Assembly: GCA_900544615.1 (NCBI GenBank)
Contig: UQVS01000004.1
Location: 1-64,000 of the forward strand
Direction: 5' to 3'
DNA from: an uncultured Oscillibacter sp.
Lineage (GTDB): Bacteria > Bacillota > Clostridia > Oscillospirales > Oscillospiraceae
DNA length: 64,000 bases
The translations under genes were made by a program, and so were the position numbers. The notes beneath the pieces were generated by a model, which saw only the letters and a program-made list of their open reading frames with translations, made no database searches and was not told where the DNA came from. Of the stretch, positions 18,844 to 28,427 are shown one piece after another. Every line of letters starts with the position of its first letter. Within the stretch, counting starts at the first letter, position 1.

Positions 18844-19335
18844 TTACGCTTCGGCCATTTCCCCCACGCCCAGCAGGCCGGGGAATTGATTCTGACGCAG
18901 CGCTTCGTATACGCACACCGCCACGGTGTTGCTGAGATTCAGGCTCCGGGCCTCGTCGATCATGGGCAGACGGATACAGCGTTCCCGGAATCGCTCCCGG
19001 AAATCCATGGGCAGCCCCGCCGTCTCCTTGCCGAAAAAGATCCAGCAGTCGGGAGAAAACCGGGCTTCCTGATAGGAACGGGGCGCTTTCGTGGTGGTGA
19101 GCCAGCAGTCCCCGGCCGCTTCCGGATGCTTTGCAAAAAAGTCGTCCAGGTTTTTGTAGTCAAAGACCTCCACCAGATGCCAGTAGTCCAATCCGGCCCG
19201 CTTAACCGCCCGGTCGGAAATGTCGAATCCCAGTGGCCGAATCAGATGCAGGCGGCTGCCGGTGGCGGCACAGGTGCGGGCGATATTGCCGCAGTTCTGG
19301 GGGATCTCAGGCTCCACCAGTACAATATTCAGCAC
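18844..19335 (-). CDS. trmL: tRNA (cytidine/uridine-34 2'-O)-methyltransferase
   Basis: SPOUT-class methyltransferase that modifies the wobble base of tRNA-Leu species; 163 residues, minimal TrmL size. Seen: NIVLVEPEIPQNCGNIARTC at the start, FFGKETAGLP in the trefoil knot, and the C-terminal SAM site SLNLSNTVAVCVYEAL. It uses a GTG start (19335) with AAAAGGGGG eight bases upstream. It lies 109 bases upstream of pgk on the same strand. Confidence 0.94.
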   Translation of the reverse strand: MLNIVLVEPEIPQNCGNIARTCAATGSRLHLIRPLGFDISDRAVKRAGLDYWHLVEVFDYKNLDDFFAKHPEAAGDCWLTTTKAPRSYQEARFSPDCWIFFGKETAGLPMDFRERFRERCIRLPMIDEARSLNLSNTVAVCVYEALRQNQFPGLLGVGEMAEA

Positions 19336-19697
19336 AGATACGTCCCCCTTTTTGTTTGAATGGCTTTCATTGTAATCCTTTACTGCCGGAAATTCAACTA
19401 TTTTATGTGGAAATCCCCATTTCTTTTCGCTGCGCGCCGGGAAATTTTCAACAAAAGGCGGAAATTGCCCATCCCTGCGGAAAGCCCCGCCGGGGCTGCC
19501 GGTTTTCTGGTGGCTTTGATAAAAACAATAAGAATTTCCAGAAAGATTTGGGGAATTTACCGTGATATTTTTTTTCGAAACGCTGGATTTCCCGCAAAAG
19601 TTTGGTATAATGACACTGTACGTGTCTTAACACATGGCCGTGTAAGCGTTCATCACGGTTCATGAGCAAACATGACTGACAGGAGGGAAGCCGTTCC
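19336..19697. other. Divergent intergenic region trmL / GlmU-like gene
   Basis: About 360 bases without a convincing gene, A/T-richer than its flanks. The plus strand holds an extended -10 TGGTATAAT (19603-19611) without a good -35, likely the promoter for the 19698 gene and prs. Nothing else recognised. Confidence 0.5.
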
Positions 19698-20180
19698 ATG
19701 GATCTGTGCCGCGCCGTATTTCTGATGGAGGAGGATGCCTCCATACCCGTTGACGGAAAACCGCTGATGCTGGAAGCCATACTGGGCCGTCCTATTCTGG
19801 AACGGGCCGCAAAACAGTGCATGGCAGATGGTGTTCAGCGGTTTTTTGTTGTCTGCCCGCCCCGTTTTGTCAAGGAGGCAGCCGCCTGCTTCCCGGAGGG
19901 GACAGACGTTACGTTCTCCGAGCAGCACGCGCAGCTGCTGAACTTTCTGGATAACGACGAAAACACGCTGGTTCTCTGCCGCGCCGCTCTGCCCTTTGCA
20001 CAGGCGGGTCCGGGATTTGCCTATGCCGCCCCCGGCCATGAGCTGCGGAGCGTATGGCAGGAAAAGATGACCAACTCCATTTCCGGCGCATCACTGGTCT
20101 CCGGCTGGCTGCCAATCTTCGGGCCGGAAACCATCGCCGAGCTGGAACCGGTACTGGCGGAGCTGGAAAAGCAGCAGTAA
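19698..20180 (+). CDS. GlmU-like nucleotidyltransferase stub of unclear activity
   Basis: 160 residues that resemble the first part of a sugar-nucleotide pyrophosphorylase (GlmU/MobA-like fold): a PVDGKPLMLEAILGRPILE segment and GVQRFFVVCPP match the GKPM..H.l and v.vVv elements. The nucleotide-binding LAAGxGTRM loop is replaced by LMEEDASIP, and the left-handed beta-helix acetyltransferase half is absent. Clostridia often have glmU just before prs, and this occupies that position 51 bases ahead of prs, so it may be a decayed or repurposed GlmU. RBS AGGAGG is about 11 bases from the ATG. Confidence 0.6.
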   Translation: MDLCRAVFLMEEDASIPVDGKPLMLEAILGRPILERAAKQCMADGVQRFFVVCPPRFVKEAAACFPEGTDVTFSEQHAQLLNFLDNDENTLVLCRAALPFAQAGPGFAYAAPGHELRSVWQEKMTNSISGASLVSGWLPIFGPETIAELEPVLAELEKQQ

Positions 20181-20231
20181 TTTCTATTTGAACTTCTAAC
20201 AATTTATATAAGAAAAGCGAGGGAGTTTCCT

Positions 20232-21191
20232 ATGATTTCTCACGGGAAGGATATCAAAATCTTCTGCGGCAACGCAAACCAGCCTCTGGCAGAGGAAATC
20301 TGCCGCATGATGGGTACCAAGCTGGGCGAGGCGGAGGTCAAGAGCTTCGCCGACGGCGAGGTTTCCGTTTCTCTGTATGAGACTGTCCGCGGCAGCGACG
20401 TGTTCGTGGTTCAGTCCACCTGCAAACCCGTCAACGACAACCTGATGGAGCTGCTGGTGATGATCGACGCCCTGCGCCGCGCATCCGCCGGCCGGATCAC
20501 CGCCGTGATCCCCTATTTCGGCTACGCCCGTCAGGATCGTAAGGCCAAGGCCCGCGATCCCATCTCCGCCAAGCTGGTGGCAAACATGATCACCGCCGCC
20601 GGCGCTGACCGCGTGCTGACCATGGACCTCCACGCCTCCCAGATCCAGGGCTTCTTCGACATTCCTGTGGACAATCTGCTGGGCAATCCCATCTTCGTGG
20701 ATTACTATGCCAAGAAGTTCGGCAACAAGTGCGAGGACATGATCGTGGTCTCTCCCGACGTGGGTTCCGTTGCCCGCGCCCGCGCTTTTGCCCAGAAGCT
20801 GCATATGCAGATGGCCATCGTGGACAAGCGCCGTCAGAAGGCCAACCAGTGCGAGGTCATGAACGTCATCGGCGACGTGAAGGGCAAGGACTGCATCCTC
20901 TTTGACGACATGGTGGATACCGCCGGTTCCCTGTGCAACGCCGCCAAGGCCATCGTGGAAGTGGGCGGCGCCAACAAGGTCTATGCCTGCGCCAGCCACG
21001 GCGTTCTCTCCGGCCCCGCTATTGACCGTCTGGAAGCCAGCAACATTGAGGAGCTGGCCCTGCTGGACACCATCCCGGCCCATCCTGAGGCAGTCCGCGC
21101 CCGGATCAAGTATCTGAGCGTTGCCGCCATGTTCTCCGAGGCCATTGAGCGCACCTATCAGGAGGTTTCCATCTCCAAGCTGTTCCGCTGA
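20232..21191 (+). CDS. prs: Ribose-phosphate pyrophosphokinase (PRPP synthetase)
   Basis: Makes PRPP from ribose 5-phosphate and ATP for nucleotide, His and Trp synthesis; 319 residues, class I size. Visible: FADGEVSV, YFGYARQDRK, the flexible loop, MDLHASQIQGFFDIPVDN, and the PRPP-binding loop DDMVDTAGS. The RBS GAGGGAG is six bases from the ATG. Confidence 0.97.
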   Translation: MISHGKDIKIFCGNANQPLAEEICRMMGTKLGEAEVKSFADGEVSVSLYETVRGSDVFVVQSTCKPVNDNLMELLVMIDALRRASAGRITAVIPYFGYARQDRKAKARDPISAKLVANMITAAGADRVLTMDLHASQIQGFFDIPVDNLLGNPIFVDYYAKKFGNKCEDMIVVSPDVGSVARARAFAQKLHMQMAIVDKRRQKANQCEVMNVIGDVKGKDCILFDDMVDTAGSLCNAAKAIVEVGGANKVYACASHGVLSGPAIDRLEASNIEELALLDTIPAHPEAVRARIKYLSVAAMFSEAIERTYQEVSISKLFR

Positions 21192-21226
21192 GCGCCGGCC
21201 CTCAATTACACATCGTATCCAAAAGG

Positions 21227-21255
21227 CGGGGAAGCAGACTTGCTTCCCCGTTTCC
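21227..21255 (+). terminator. Probable terminator of prs
   Basis: Perfect inverted repeat CGGGGAAGCA/TGCTTCCCCG followed by TTTCCTTT, between prs and pth. The T-run is interrupted, so read-through to pth is likely. Confidence 0.6.
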
Positions 21256-21292
21256 TTTGGTATATGATACAAGCAAACAAGGAGGATTTTCC

Positions 21293-21883
21293 ATGATTTT
21301 TGAACGATCCGGCGGGGCTGTGGACTGGCTCATCGTGGGGCTGGGCAATCCCGGCCAGAAGTATGAGCATACTCGCCACAACATGGGCTTTCTCACGGTG
21401 GATCTGCTGGCGGAGCAGCTGAACGTGAAGCTCAACAAGGTGAAATTCAAGTCCGCCTACAACATTGTCCGCTTTGCGGGGCAGAAGTGCCTTGTGATGA
21501 AGCCTCAGACCTATATGAACCTCTCCGGCGAGGCGGTGCATGAGGCGGTGCAGTTCTATAAAATTCCCGCAGACCACGTGCTGGTGATCTATGACGACGT
21601 GTCCCTGCCTGTGGGCAAGCTGCGGGTGCGGCCCACCGGCTCTGCCGGCGGACACAACGGCATTAAGAACATCATCGCCCATCTGGGAACGCAGGAGTTC
21701 CCCCGCATCAAGATCGGCACCGGCGCACCGGCCAGCGGCGGGGCGGAGATGATCGACTGGGTGATCGGCGTTCCCTCTCAGGCAGAGCGGAAAATTCTGG
21801 TTGACAGCTTTGAGCGGGCTGTCAAAGCGGCGGCTGACATCCTTGAAAACGGCTGTCAGAAAGCCATGAACGATTATAACTGA
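21293..21883 (+). CDS. pth: Peptidyl-tRNA hydrolase
   Basis: Releases tRNA from stalled peptidyl-tRNA; 196 residues. Active-site residues appear in VGLGNPGQKYEHTRHNMGF (catalytic His), KPQTYMNLSGEAV (Asn), and IYDDVSLPVGKLRVRPTGSAGGHNGIK (Asp and the second Asn). The ATG at 21293 has AAGGAGG seven bases upstream; an earlier in-frame ATG lacks a ribosome site. Confidence 0.97.
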   Translation: MIFERSGGAVDWLIVGLGNPGQKYEHTRHNMGFLTVDLLAEQLNVKLNKVKFKSAYNIVRFAGQKCLVMKPQTYMNLSGEAVHEAVQFYKIPADHVLVIYDDVSLPVGKLRVRPTGSAGGHNGIKNIIAHLGTQEFPRIKIGTGAPASGGAEMIDWVIGVPSQAERKILVDSFERAVKAAADILENGCQKAMNDYN

Positions 21884-21910
21884 GGTTCCCGCATAAACTG
21901 AAAACGGAAG

Positions 21911-21942
21911 GCACACTGTCCCGCCAAGGGGGCAGTGCGCCT
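21911..21942 (+). other. Hairpin between pth and mfd
   Basis: Imperfect inverted repeat (GGCACACTGTCCC / GGGGGCAGTGCGCC) followed by TGTTTG. A weak terminator or processing site. Confidence 0.4.
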
Positions 21943-21980
21943 GTTTGCGCGTGCCATGGATTTTTGTCAGGAGGTGTCGG

Positions 21981-24900
21981 ATGGACGCATTTTTGAAAAC
22001 CTTACAGACTCTGCCGGAGGTTGCCGAGCTGGTCAGCCGGGTGGAAAACGGCGGCTGCCCCGCCGTCCTCACCGGCACCCAGCCGGTGCAGCGGGCCTGC
22101 ATCGGCGCGGCGGTAGCGGACGGGGCAAAGCGCCCTATGGTATTTCTCTGCGCCGATGAGCGGGAGGCCCAGCAGCTGGCAGGCGACCTGAAAAGTCTGA
22201 CCGGCACGGAGCCTGTGACCTTTTTTGCCAGAGAATGGCAGTTCCGGCCCAACGCCGTCTCCTCCCGTGAATGGGAGCGGAGCCGTCTGGCGGCGCTGCA
22301 CCGAATGGCGCAGGGCGCTGCGCCGGTGGTGGTTGCCACAGTGGACGCCCTTCTGGCCCGGACCATGCCGCGGCCGCGTCTGGCGGCGCTGTCCGTTACG
22401 CTGGAACCCGGCGGACGGGCGGATCTGAACCGGCTGACCGCCCAGTTGATGCAGGCGGGCTACACCCGCTGCGATCAGGTGGAGGGCGTGGGACAGTTTG
22501 CCCTCCGGGGCGGGATTCTGGACGTGTTCTCCCCCCTGATGGAGCAGCCGGTGCGCTGCGAGTTTTTCGACGATGAGATCGACTCCATCGGCGCTTTCGA
22601 TCCCGGCACCCAGCGGCGGACGGAAAACGTGTCCTCCGCCCTGCTGCTGCCGGCGGCGGAGATCCTGCCGGAGCTGACCCCCGGTGGCCCGGCGCATCTG
22701 GCGGAGGAGCTGGAAAAGCTGGCCGCCAAGTACGTTAAGAAAGAAAACGGAGAGAAAATTGCCCAGACACTCCAGGCTGACGCCGAGCGTTTCCGGAACG
22801 GCGCGGAGGTCAATGGTCTGGACCGCTACCTGAACCTGATCTACCCGGACGCCGACAGCGGCGTGGACTATCTGCCGGAGGATGCGGTGGTCTTTCTCTG
22901 TGAAGGCGGCCGTATCGAGCAGCGGGTCAAAAACCTGCTGCTCCAGCTCCGGCAGGATACGGAGACCCTGATGGGAGCCGGATTGATGGTGGGAGACGCG
23001 GCGGAGGTCTGCCTGTCCGGCGAGGCGCTCTTCGCCCGGCTGGCGGATTTCCCGGTGGTCATGCTGGACGCCCTGCCCACCTCGCGCCATCCCCTGAAGC
23101 CCAGAGGACTGCTGACCGTCAACGCCCGCCAGCTCAGCTCCTACGGCGGCAGTCTGGAAACCGCCGTCACGGATCTGGAGCACTATCGGAACACTGGCAG
23201 CGCCGTGCTGGTACTCTGCGGTGGGGAAGTGCGGGCCAACAACCTGCTGCGGCTGCTGGAAGGCCGGAATATCCCCGCCGTGCTGGATCTGAAAGGGGCT
23301 GCCATGCCCGGCCCCGGCGAACTACGGATCACCGTCGGTGCTCTGTCCGCCGGATGCGAATGGCCGTCTCTGAAGCTGGCCGTTCTGACGGAAGGGCAGC
23401 TGACTGCTGTCGCCCAGAAAAAGCGGAAGCTGAAAAAGGACTCCAACCGGCAGAAGCTGCAATCCTTCACCGACCTTTCCCCCGGCGATCTGGTGGTGCA
23501 TGAGCATCACGGCATCGGCCGGTTCGTTGGCATCCAGCGGATGCCGGTGGACGGCGTGGAAAAGGATTATATCAAGATCGACTATGCCGGGGGCGACTGT
23601 CTGTACGTTCCCGTGACCCAGCTGGATCTGGTGAGCAAGTACATCGGCGGCGGGGAGGAGCAGGAGCGCACCCGGCTGAACAAGCTGGGCGGCACGGAGT
23701 GGGCCAAGCAGAAAACGAAGGCCCGGAAGGCCGCCAAGGATCTTGCGGCGGGCCTGACCAAGCTGTACGCCGAGCGGCAGCGCCGCCCCGGCTTTGCCTT
23801 TTCACCGGATTCCCCGTGGCAGACGGAGTTTGAGGAGGCATTTCCCTATGCCGAGACCGGCGACCAGCTGCAGGCCATTGCCGACATCAAGAAGGACATG
23901 GAGCAGCCCCGGCCCATGGATCGCCTCCTCTGCGGCGACGTGGGCTACGGCAAGACGGAGGTGGCGCTCCGGGCGGTGATGAAATGTATTCTGGACGGCA
24001 AGCAGGCCGCCATTCTGGTACCCACCACCGTTCTGGCTCAGCAGCACTATGCCACAGCCTGCGGCCGGTTCAAGGATTTTCCGGTGAAAATCGAGGTACT
24101 CTCCCGCTTCACCACCGCCAAAGAGCAGAAGCGGATCCTGGAAGCGGCCCGTACCGGCAATCTGGATCTCCTGATCGGCACCCACAAGCTGCTGCAAAAA
24201 AACATGGAATTCAAGGATCTGGGGCTGCTGGTCATCGACGAGGAGCAGCGCTTCGGCGTGACCCACAAGGAGCGGCTCAAGGAGATGAGCCGTCAGGTGG
24301 ACGTGCTGACCCTCTCCGCCACGCCCATTCCCCGAACGCTGAACATGGCCCTCTCCGGCCTGCGGGATATGTCCACCATCGAGGAGCCGCCTGCTGACCG
24401 CCAGCCGGTGCAGACCTATGTGCTGGAGCACGACTGGACGATTCTGGAGGACGCCATGCGAAAGGAGCTGGCCCGCGGCGGCCAGATCTACTACCTTCAC
24501 AACCGGGTGGAAACCATCGACCTGACAGCCTCCCGCATCCAGAAGATGCTGGGGCCGGAGGTGCGGGTGGTGGTGGGCCACGGCAAGATGAGTGAGCAGG
24601 AGCTGTCCGCCGTCATGCAGGCCATGGTGGACGGAGAGGCGGATATTCTGGTCTGCACCACCATCATTGAAACCGGCATCGACATTCCCAACGTCAACAC
24701 CCTCATCATGGAAGATGCCGACCGGCTGGGACTTGCCCAGCTGCACCAGATCCGTGGACGGATCGGCCGCAGCACCCGCCGGGCTTACGCCTATCTCACC
24801 TATCGGAAAGGAAAGATCCTGCAGGAGAACGCCGCCAAGCGGCTGGCGGCCATCCGGGAATATGTGGAGTTCGGCTCCGGCTTCAAGATCGCCATGCGGG

Positions 24901-25490
24901 ATCTGGAAATCCGGGGCGCTGGCAACCTGCTGGGGCCGGAACAGTCCGGCTATCTTATGAGCGTAGGCTACGATCTGTATCTGAAGCTGCTGGAGGAGGC
25001 CGTTCTGGAGGAACGGGGCGAGGAGAAGAAGATCGAAACGGAGTGTTCCGCCGATCTGACCCTGAACGCCAACATCCCGGAGCGGTATATCGCCTCCCCG
25101 GAGCAGCGGATGGATCTCTACCGGCGCATCGCCGCCATCCGTACCAACGACGATGCTTCCGACCTGATGGACGAGATGATCGACCGGTATGGCGAACCGC
25201 CCAAGCCGGTGCTGGCTCTGCTGGACGTGGCGCTGCTGCGCTCTGCCGCCGCCAAAGCAGGGGTCTCCGACATCACCCAGAAGCAGGATACGCTACGCTT
25301 CACGCTGGCTGTGTTCCGGCCGGAGGCGCTGGTGCAGGTGTGCGGGCTGGCCAAGTACAAATTCCGCCTGACGCTTGCCGCCGGAGAGATCCCCATGCTG
25401 AAACTGAAGCTGAAACCCGGCGCGGATGTGCTGGAAACGGCGCTGGAGCTGGTGGAGGATCTGAAGCTGGCCGGGCAGCCGGTAAAATAA
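21981..25490 (+). CDS. mfd: Transcription-repair coupling factor
   Basis: Superfamily 2 translocase that removes RNA polymerase stalled at DNA lesions and recruits UvrA. 1169 residues in the standard order: UvrB-like N-terminal domains (to about 350), RNA-polymerase-interacting CarD-like domain (DLSPGDLVVHEHHGIGRFVG near 505), RecA-like motor with Walker A GDVGYGKTEVAL near 653, DEEQRFG, SATPIPRTLNMAL, QIRGRIGRS, then the C-terminal TRCF domain. The start at 21981 follows CAGGAGGTGTCGG. It is preceded by pth, the common Firmicute pth-mfd pairing. Confidence 0.97.
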   Translation: MDAFLKTLQTLPEVAELVSRVENGGCPAVLTGTQPVQRACIGAAVADGAKRPMVFLCADEREAQQLAGDLKSLTGTEPVTFFAREWQFRPNAVSSREWERSRLAALHRMAQGAAPVVVATVDALLARTMPRPRLAALSVTLEPGGRADLNRLTAQLMQAGYTRCDQVEGVGQFALRGGILDVFSPLMEQPVRCEFFDDEIDSIGAFDPGTQRRTENVSSALLLPAAEILPELTPGGPAHLAEELEKLAAKYVKKENGEKIAQTLQADAERFRNGAEVNGLDRYLNLIYPDADSGVDYLPEDAVVFLCEGGRIEQRVKNLLLQLRQDTETLMGAGLMVGDAAEVCLSGEALFARLADFPVVMLDALPTSRHPLKPRGLLTVNARQLSSYGGSLETAVTDLEHYRNTGSAVLVLCGGEVRANNLLRLLEGRNIPAVLDLKGAAMPGPGELRITVGALSAGCEWPSLKLAVLTEGQLTAVAQKKRKLKKDSNRQKLQSFTDLSPGDLVVHEHHGIGRFVGIQRMPVDGVEKDYIKIDYAGGDCLYVPVTQLDLVSKYIGGGEEQERTRLNKLGGTEWAKQKTKARKAAKDLAAGLTKLYAERQRRPGFAFSPDSPWQTEFEEAFPYAETGDQLQAIADIKKDMEQPRPMDRLLCGDVGYGKTEVALRAVMKCILDGKQAAILVPTTVLAQQHYATACGRFKDFPVKIEVLSRFTTAKEQKRILEAARTGNLDLLIGTHKLLQKNMEFKDLGLLVIDEEQRFGVTHKERLKEMSRQVDVLTLSATPIPRTLNMALSGLRDMSTIEEPPADRQPVQTYVLEHDWTILEDAMRKELARGGQIYYLHNRVETIDLTASRIQKMLGPEVRVVVGHGKMSEQELSAVMQAMVDGEADILVCTTIIETGIDIPNVNTLIMEDADRLGLAQLHQIRGRIGRSTRRAYAYLTYRKGKILQENAAKRLAAIREYVEFGSGFKIAMRDLEIRGAGNLLGPEQSGYLMSVGYDLYLKLLEEAVLEERGEEKKIETECSADLTLNANIPERYIASPEQRMDLYRRIAAIRTNDDASDLMDEMIDRYGEPPKPVLALLDVALLRSAAAKAGVSDITQKQDTLRFTLAVFRPEALVQVCGLAKYKFRLTLAAGEIPMLKLKLKPGADVLETALELVEDLKLAGQPVK

Positions 25491-25640
25491 CGAATCGGCG
25501 TCCTCCTGCTCTTGTGAAAGCGGGAGGACATCCTGCCGGGCGGTTTCGCCGCCGGAAAGCGCAGGCAGCTTTCGGCCGGTTTTGGGCCTCATGACAAAAA
25601 AGCGTGGAAAATTCTCAAAAAAGCCGTAGGGTTTACCCGA

Positions 25641-25684
25641 TTGCAATTTTCAGCGCATTTTCTTATAATAGCTATTACAGTAAT
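25641..25684 (+). promoter_or_regulatory. LysR gene promoter with palindrome over the start region
   Basis: TTGCAA (25641-25646), 17-bp spacer, TATAAT (25664-25669). Immediately downstream an 11-bp palindrome ATTACAGTAAT (25674-25684) covers the expected transcription start, a plausible autoregulatory site for the LysR protein. Confidence 0.7.
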
Positions 25685-25713
25685 AAGAACTACTGATTGC
25701 GGAGGAAATACAT

Positions 25714-26598
25714 ATGGCAGTCAAACTGGAATTGTACCGCGTTTTTAAAGAGGTGGCGGAAACCGGGAATATCTCGGCGGCAGCAAAAAACCTGTATATC
25801 TCCCAGTCGGCTGTGAGCCAGTCTGTCAAGCAGCTGGAAACGGCTTTGCAGGCTCGTCTGTTTGCCCGCTCCCCCCGCGGCGTGACCCTGACGGGAGAGG
25901 GACAGATGCTCTATCAGTACGTCCGCAACGCGCTGGGGCTGCTGGCTACCGGCGAGGACAAGCTCTCCCAGGCACAGCAGCTGCTGCTGGGAACCCTGAC
26001 CATCGGTGCCAGCGACACCGTGACCGGGCAGTTCCTGACGCCTTATCTGGACGCCTTCCATCACCAGCACCCCGGCATCCGGCTGAAGATCGTCTCCGGC
26101 CGCAGCGCCAAGGTGCTGAGTATGCTGCGCTCCGGCGCGGTGGACATCGCCTTCGCCTCCTCGCCCAAGGACAGCGCACTGGACGCGTGGCCCTGCTTTG
26201 CAACCCACTCCGTCTTTGTGGCGGGAAAGAACTACGACTGCAACTTCGACAAGATTTATACCCGACAGGAAATCGCGGAATTCCCCCTGATCCTGCTGGA
26301 ACGCAAGGCCAGTTCCCGCGTCTTTCTGGAGCATGAATTTTTGAAGGCCGGCGTGACCCTGACGCCGGAGATCGAGCTTTCCTCCCGGCAGCTGCTGGTG
26401 ACCCTTGCGGGCATCGGTCTGGGCGTAGCGGGCGTCACACTGGAATTTGTCCGAAAGGATCTGGAAAGCGGCGATATCCGTCTGCTGAAAACGGATTTCA
26501 CCATCCCGGAACGCAGCGTGGATATGTGTACACTGAAAGAAGTCCCGCCTACGGCGGCGGCCTCTGCCTTCATGGAAATGGTTCAGAAGGACGGATAA
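25714..26598 (+). CDS. LysR-family transcriptional regulator
   Basis: 294 residues, the family standard. N-terminal winged helix-turn-helix (residues about 1-60; AKNLYISQSAVSQSVKQLE is the recognition helix region) and a C-terminal periplasmic-binding-like effector domain. The RBS GGAGG precedes the ATG. The next gene (membrane protein) starts six bases after the stop, so the two are probably one operon. The effector is unknown. Confidence 0.92.
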   Translation: MAVKLELYRVFKEVAETGNISAAAKNLYISQSAVSQSVKQLETALQARLFARSPRGVTLTGEGQMLYQYVRNALGLLATGEDKLSQAQQLLLGTLTIGASDTVTGQFLTPYLDAFHHQHPGIRLKIVSGRSAKVLSMLRSGAVDIAFASSPKDSALDAWPCFATHSVFVAGKNYDCNFDKIYTRQEIAEFPLILLERKASSRVFLEHEFLKAGVTLTPEIELSSRQLLVTLAGIGLGVAGVTLEFVRKDLESGDIRLLKTDFTIPERSVDMCTLKEVPPTAAASAFMEMVQKDG

Positions 26599-26603
26599 GC
26601 GGC

Positions 26604-27233
26604 TTGGAACAGTTTCTCCTGATTTTTGAATTGATCGGAACCGTGGCCTTTGCCGCTTCCGGCGCTCTTGTGGGGATCCACAAGGATATGGACGTTTTCG
26701 GCGTATGTATCCTGGGGCTGACCACAGCCTGCGGCGGCGGTATGGTGCGGGACGTGCTGCTGGGCAATACACCCCCTGCGGCTTTCCAGAACCCCACCGA
26801 TTCCGCTGTAGCGGTAGTCACCGCCCTGATCCTGTTTCTCTCCGGCGTGCGGCATCTGCTGATGGGCAACCAGCAGCGCTACGACCTGCTCATGCTGCTG
26901 ATGGACAGCGCGGGGCTTGGGATCTTCACCGTGATGGGCGTCCGGGTGGCGTGGCACTGTGCGGAAAACCCGTCCCTGTATCTTCTGGTATTTGTAGGCG
27001 CCGTTACCGGCGTCGGCGGCGGCTTGATGCGAGACATCATGGCCGGGGACACCCCCTATATCTTTGTCAAGCACATCTATGCCTGTGCGTCTCTGGCCGG
27101 TGCGCTGCTGTGCGGGCTGCTGTGGCAGACCGCCGGGGAAATGACTTCCATGCTGGCCGGAGCAGGTCTGGTATTCGCCATTCGATGCCTTTCCGCGCAT
27201 TACCGCTGGAATCTGCCCAAGACGCACGACTGA
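26604..27233 (+). CDS. TRIC / UPF0126-family membrane protein
   Basis: Seven-helix membrane protein with two tandem UPF0126 (prokaryotic TRIC cation channel) repeats, each with a glycine-rich GGGMVRDVLLG or GGGLMRDIMAG motif (near residues 40-50 and 135-145 of the chosen form). Homologues include YicG/YadS. I choose a TTG start at 26604 because the conserved region begins with LEQFLLIFELIGTVAFA there and it lies just past the LysR stop; upstream ATG options lie inside lysR. Length is then 209 residues, normal for the family. Confidence 0.88.
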   Translation: MEQFLLIFELIGTVAFAASGALVGIHKDMDVFGVCILGLTTACGGGMVRDVLLGNTPPAAFQNPTDSAVAVVTALILFLSGVRHLLMGNQQRYDLLMLLMDSAGLGIFTVMGVRVAWHCAENPSLYLLVFVGAVTGVGGGLMRDIMAGDTPYIFVKHIYACASLAGALLCGLLWQTAGEMTSMLAGAGLVFAIRCLSAHYRWNLPKTHD

Positions 27234-27293
27234 GCGCAGTGAAAAATTCCGGGGCTTGTCCGCCGGTTTGCCGGGTTCCCGGTGAGAAAGGAC

Positions 27294-27322
27294 TTGCGCG
27301 AAAGCTGCAAGTCCGCTATAAT
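27294..27322 (+). promoter_or_regulatory. Promoter of the kinase-DUF3842-ECF cluster
   Basis: TTGCGC (27294-27299), 17-bp spacer, TATAAT (27317-27322). Perfect -10; only the first half of the -35 fits. It lies 34 bases upstream of the GTG start. Confidence 0.6.
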
Positions 27323-27356
27323 TCAGAGCTGTTTTTCGGACAAAGGAGGTTTTCGC

Positions 27357-28427
27357 GTGTCTGCGTGTCCGCATACGGAACAATTTCTGCTGGAACAGCT
27401 GAGCCGCCATCCGGCGTCCCAGCTTCAGGATCTGCGAAAAGCTCTGCATCAGAGCGCCTTTGGCTGCGGCCATCTGGTGGAGGATCCCTCGGCAGCAGCA
27501 GACTGGATTCGCCGGGAAGCGGCGGAGTCCGCGTCTGCCGATCAGGAGGTTGAACGTCTGGACGGCCCATGGAGCCGGGTGCCGCTGGGGATGCTGGCGG
27601 ACAGCCTGACGCCGGAAACGCTGGCGGCTGCCTTTGCCGCATCCGCCGCCATTCCGGGGGAGGATACCCACGGACTGGAACAGCGGCTGGAAACCCTGCT
27701 GGCACTGATCCGGGACAGAAAGCTGCCTTTCTCTCTTTCCGATGCGGAAGCCGAAATCAACGCATGGAGGGCGGCGGGTTATCCGGCCTGCCACCACTCC
27801 GATGCCTACCGCGCCGCCTATCGTCCGGCTTACCGGGTATTGCATAAGCGTTATGTCCGATTGCTGCCGCTGCTGGCGGCCATCGACCATGCGCTGGCAT
27901 CAAAGCCTCGTGTGCTGCTGGCTGTTGAGGGCGGCTCCGCCAGCGGTAAAAGCACGCTGGCAGACCTGCTGGCCGGGCTTTACCCGGACAGTGCGGTATT
28001 CCACGCCGATGATTTCTTTCTCCGGCCGGAGCAGCGGACGGAGGCGCGCTACGCCCAGCCCGGCGGCAATCTGGACCGGGAGCGGCTGGAAACTGAGATT
28101 TTGATTCCCCTCAGCCGCGGTGAAAACCCGGAATACCGCCCCTTTGACTGCCGCGCCATGTCGCTGGCAGCGCCCCAACACGGCCAGGTCGCCCGGCTGA
28201 ATATTGTGGAAGGCTCCTACAGCCTGCACCCGGAGCTGGAGCGCTGCTATGATCTGTCGGTATTCCTTGAGATCTCGCCGGAGACGCAACGCCGCCGCGT
28301 TCTGGAGCGAAACGGCCCGGAGTGGGGCCAGCGCTTCTTTGAGCGGTGGATTCCGCTGGAAAATACCTATCATGAAGCAACCCGGACAGCGGAACGCTGC
28401 ACCCTGCGTCTGGAGGAGGAACCATGA
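27357..28427 (+). CDS. P-loop kinase (uridine kinase-like) with unknown N-terminal domain
   Basis: 356 residues with a GTG start preceded by AAGGAGG. The C-terminal ~170 residues hold a nucleoside-kinase-type P-loop, VEGGSASGKSTLADLL near 184-199, then FHADDFFLRPEQR and a VEGSYSLHPEL segment as in uridine/pantothenate kinase relatives. The N-terminal ~170 residues are helical and match no family I recognise. It overlaps the DUF3842 gene by four bases and is clustered with an ECF S-component, suggesting phosphorylation of an imported vitamin or nucleoside. The substrate is inferred only. Confidence 0.8.
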   Translation: MSACPHTEQFLLEQLSRHPASQLQDLRKALHQSAFGCGHLVEDPSAAADWIRREAAESASADQEVERLDGPWSRVPLGMLADSLTPETLAAAFAASAAIPGEDTHGLEQRLETLLALIRDRKLPFSLSDAEAEINAWRAAGYPACHHSDAYRAAYRPAYRVLHKRYVRLLPLLAAIDHALASKPRVLLAVEGGSASGKSTLADLLAGLYPDSAVFHADDFFLRPEQRTEARYAQPGGNLDRERLETEILIPLSRGENPEYRPFDCRAMSLAAPQHGQVARLNIVEGSYSLHPELERCYDLSVFLEISPETQRRRVLERNGPEWGQRFFERWIPLENTYHEATRTAERCTLRLEEEP

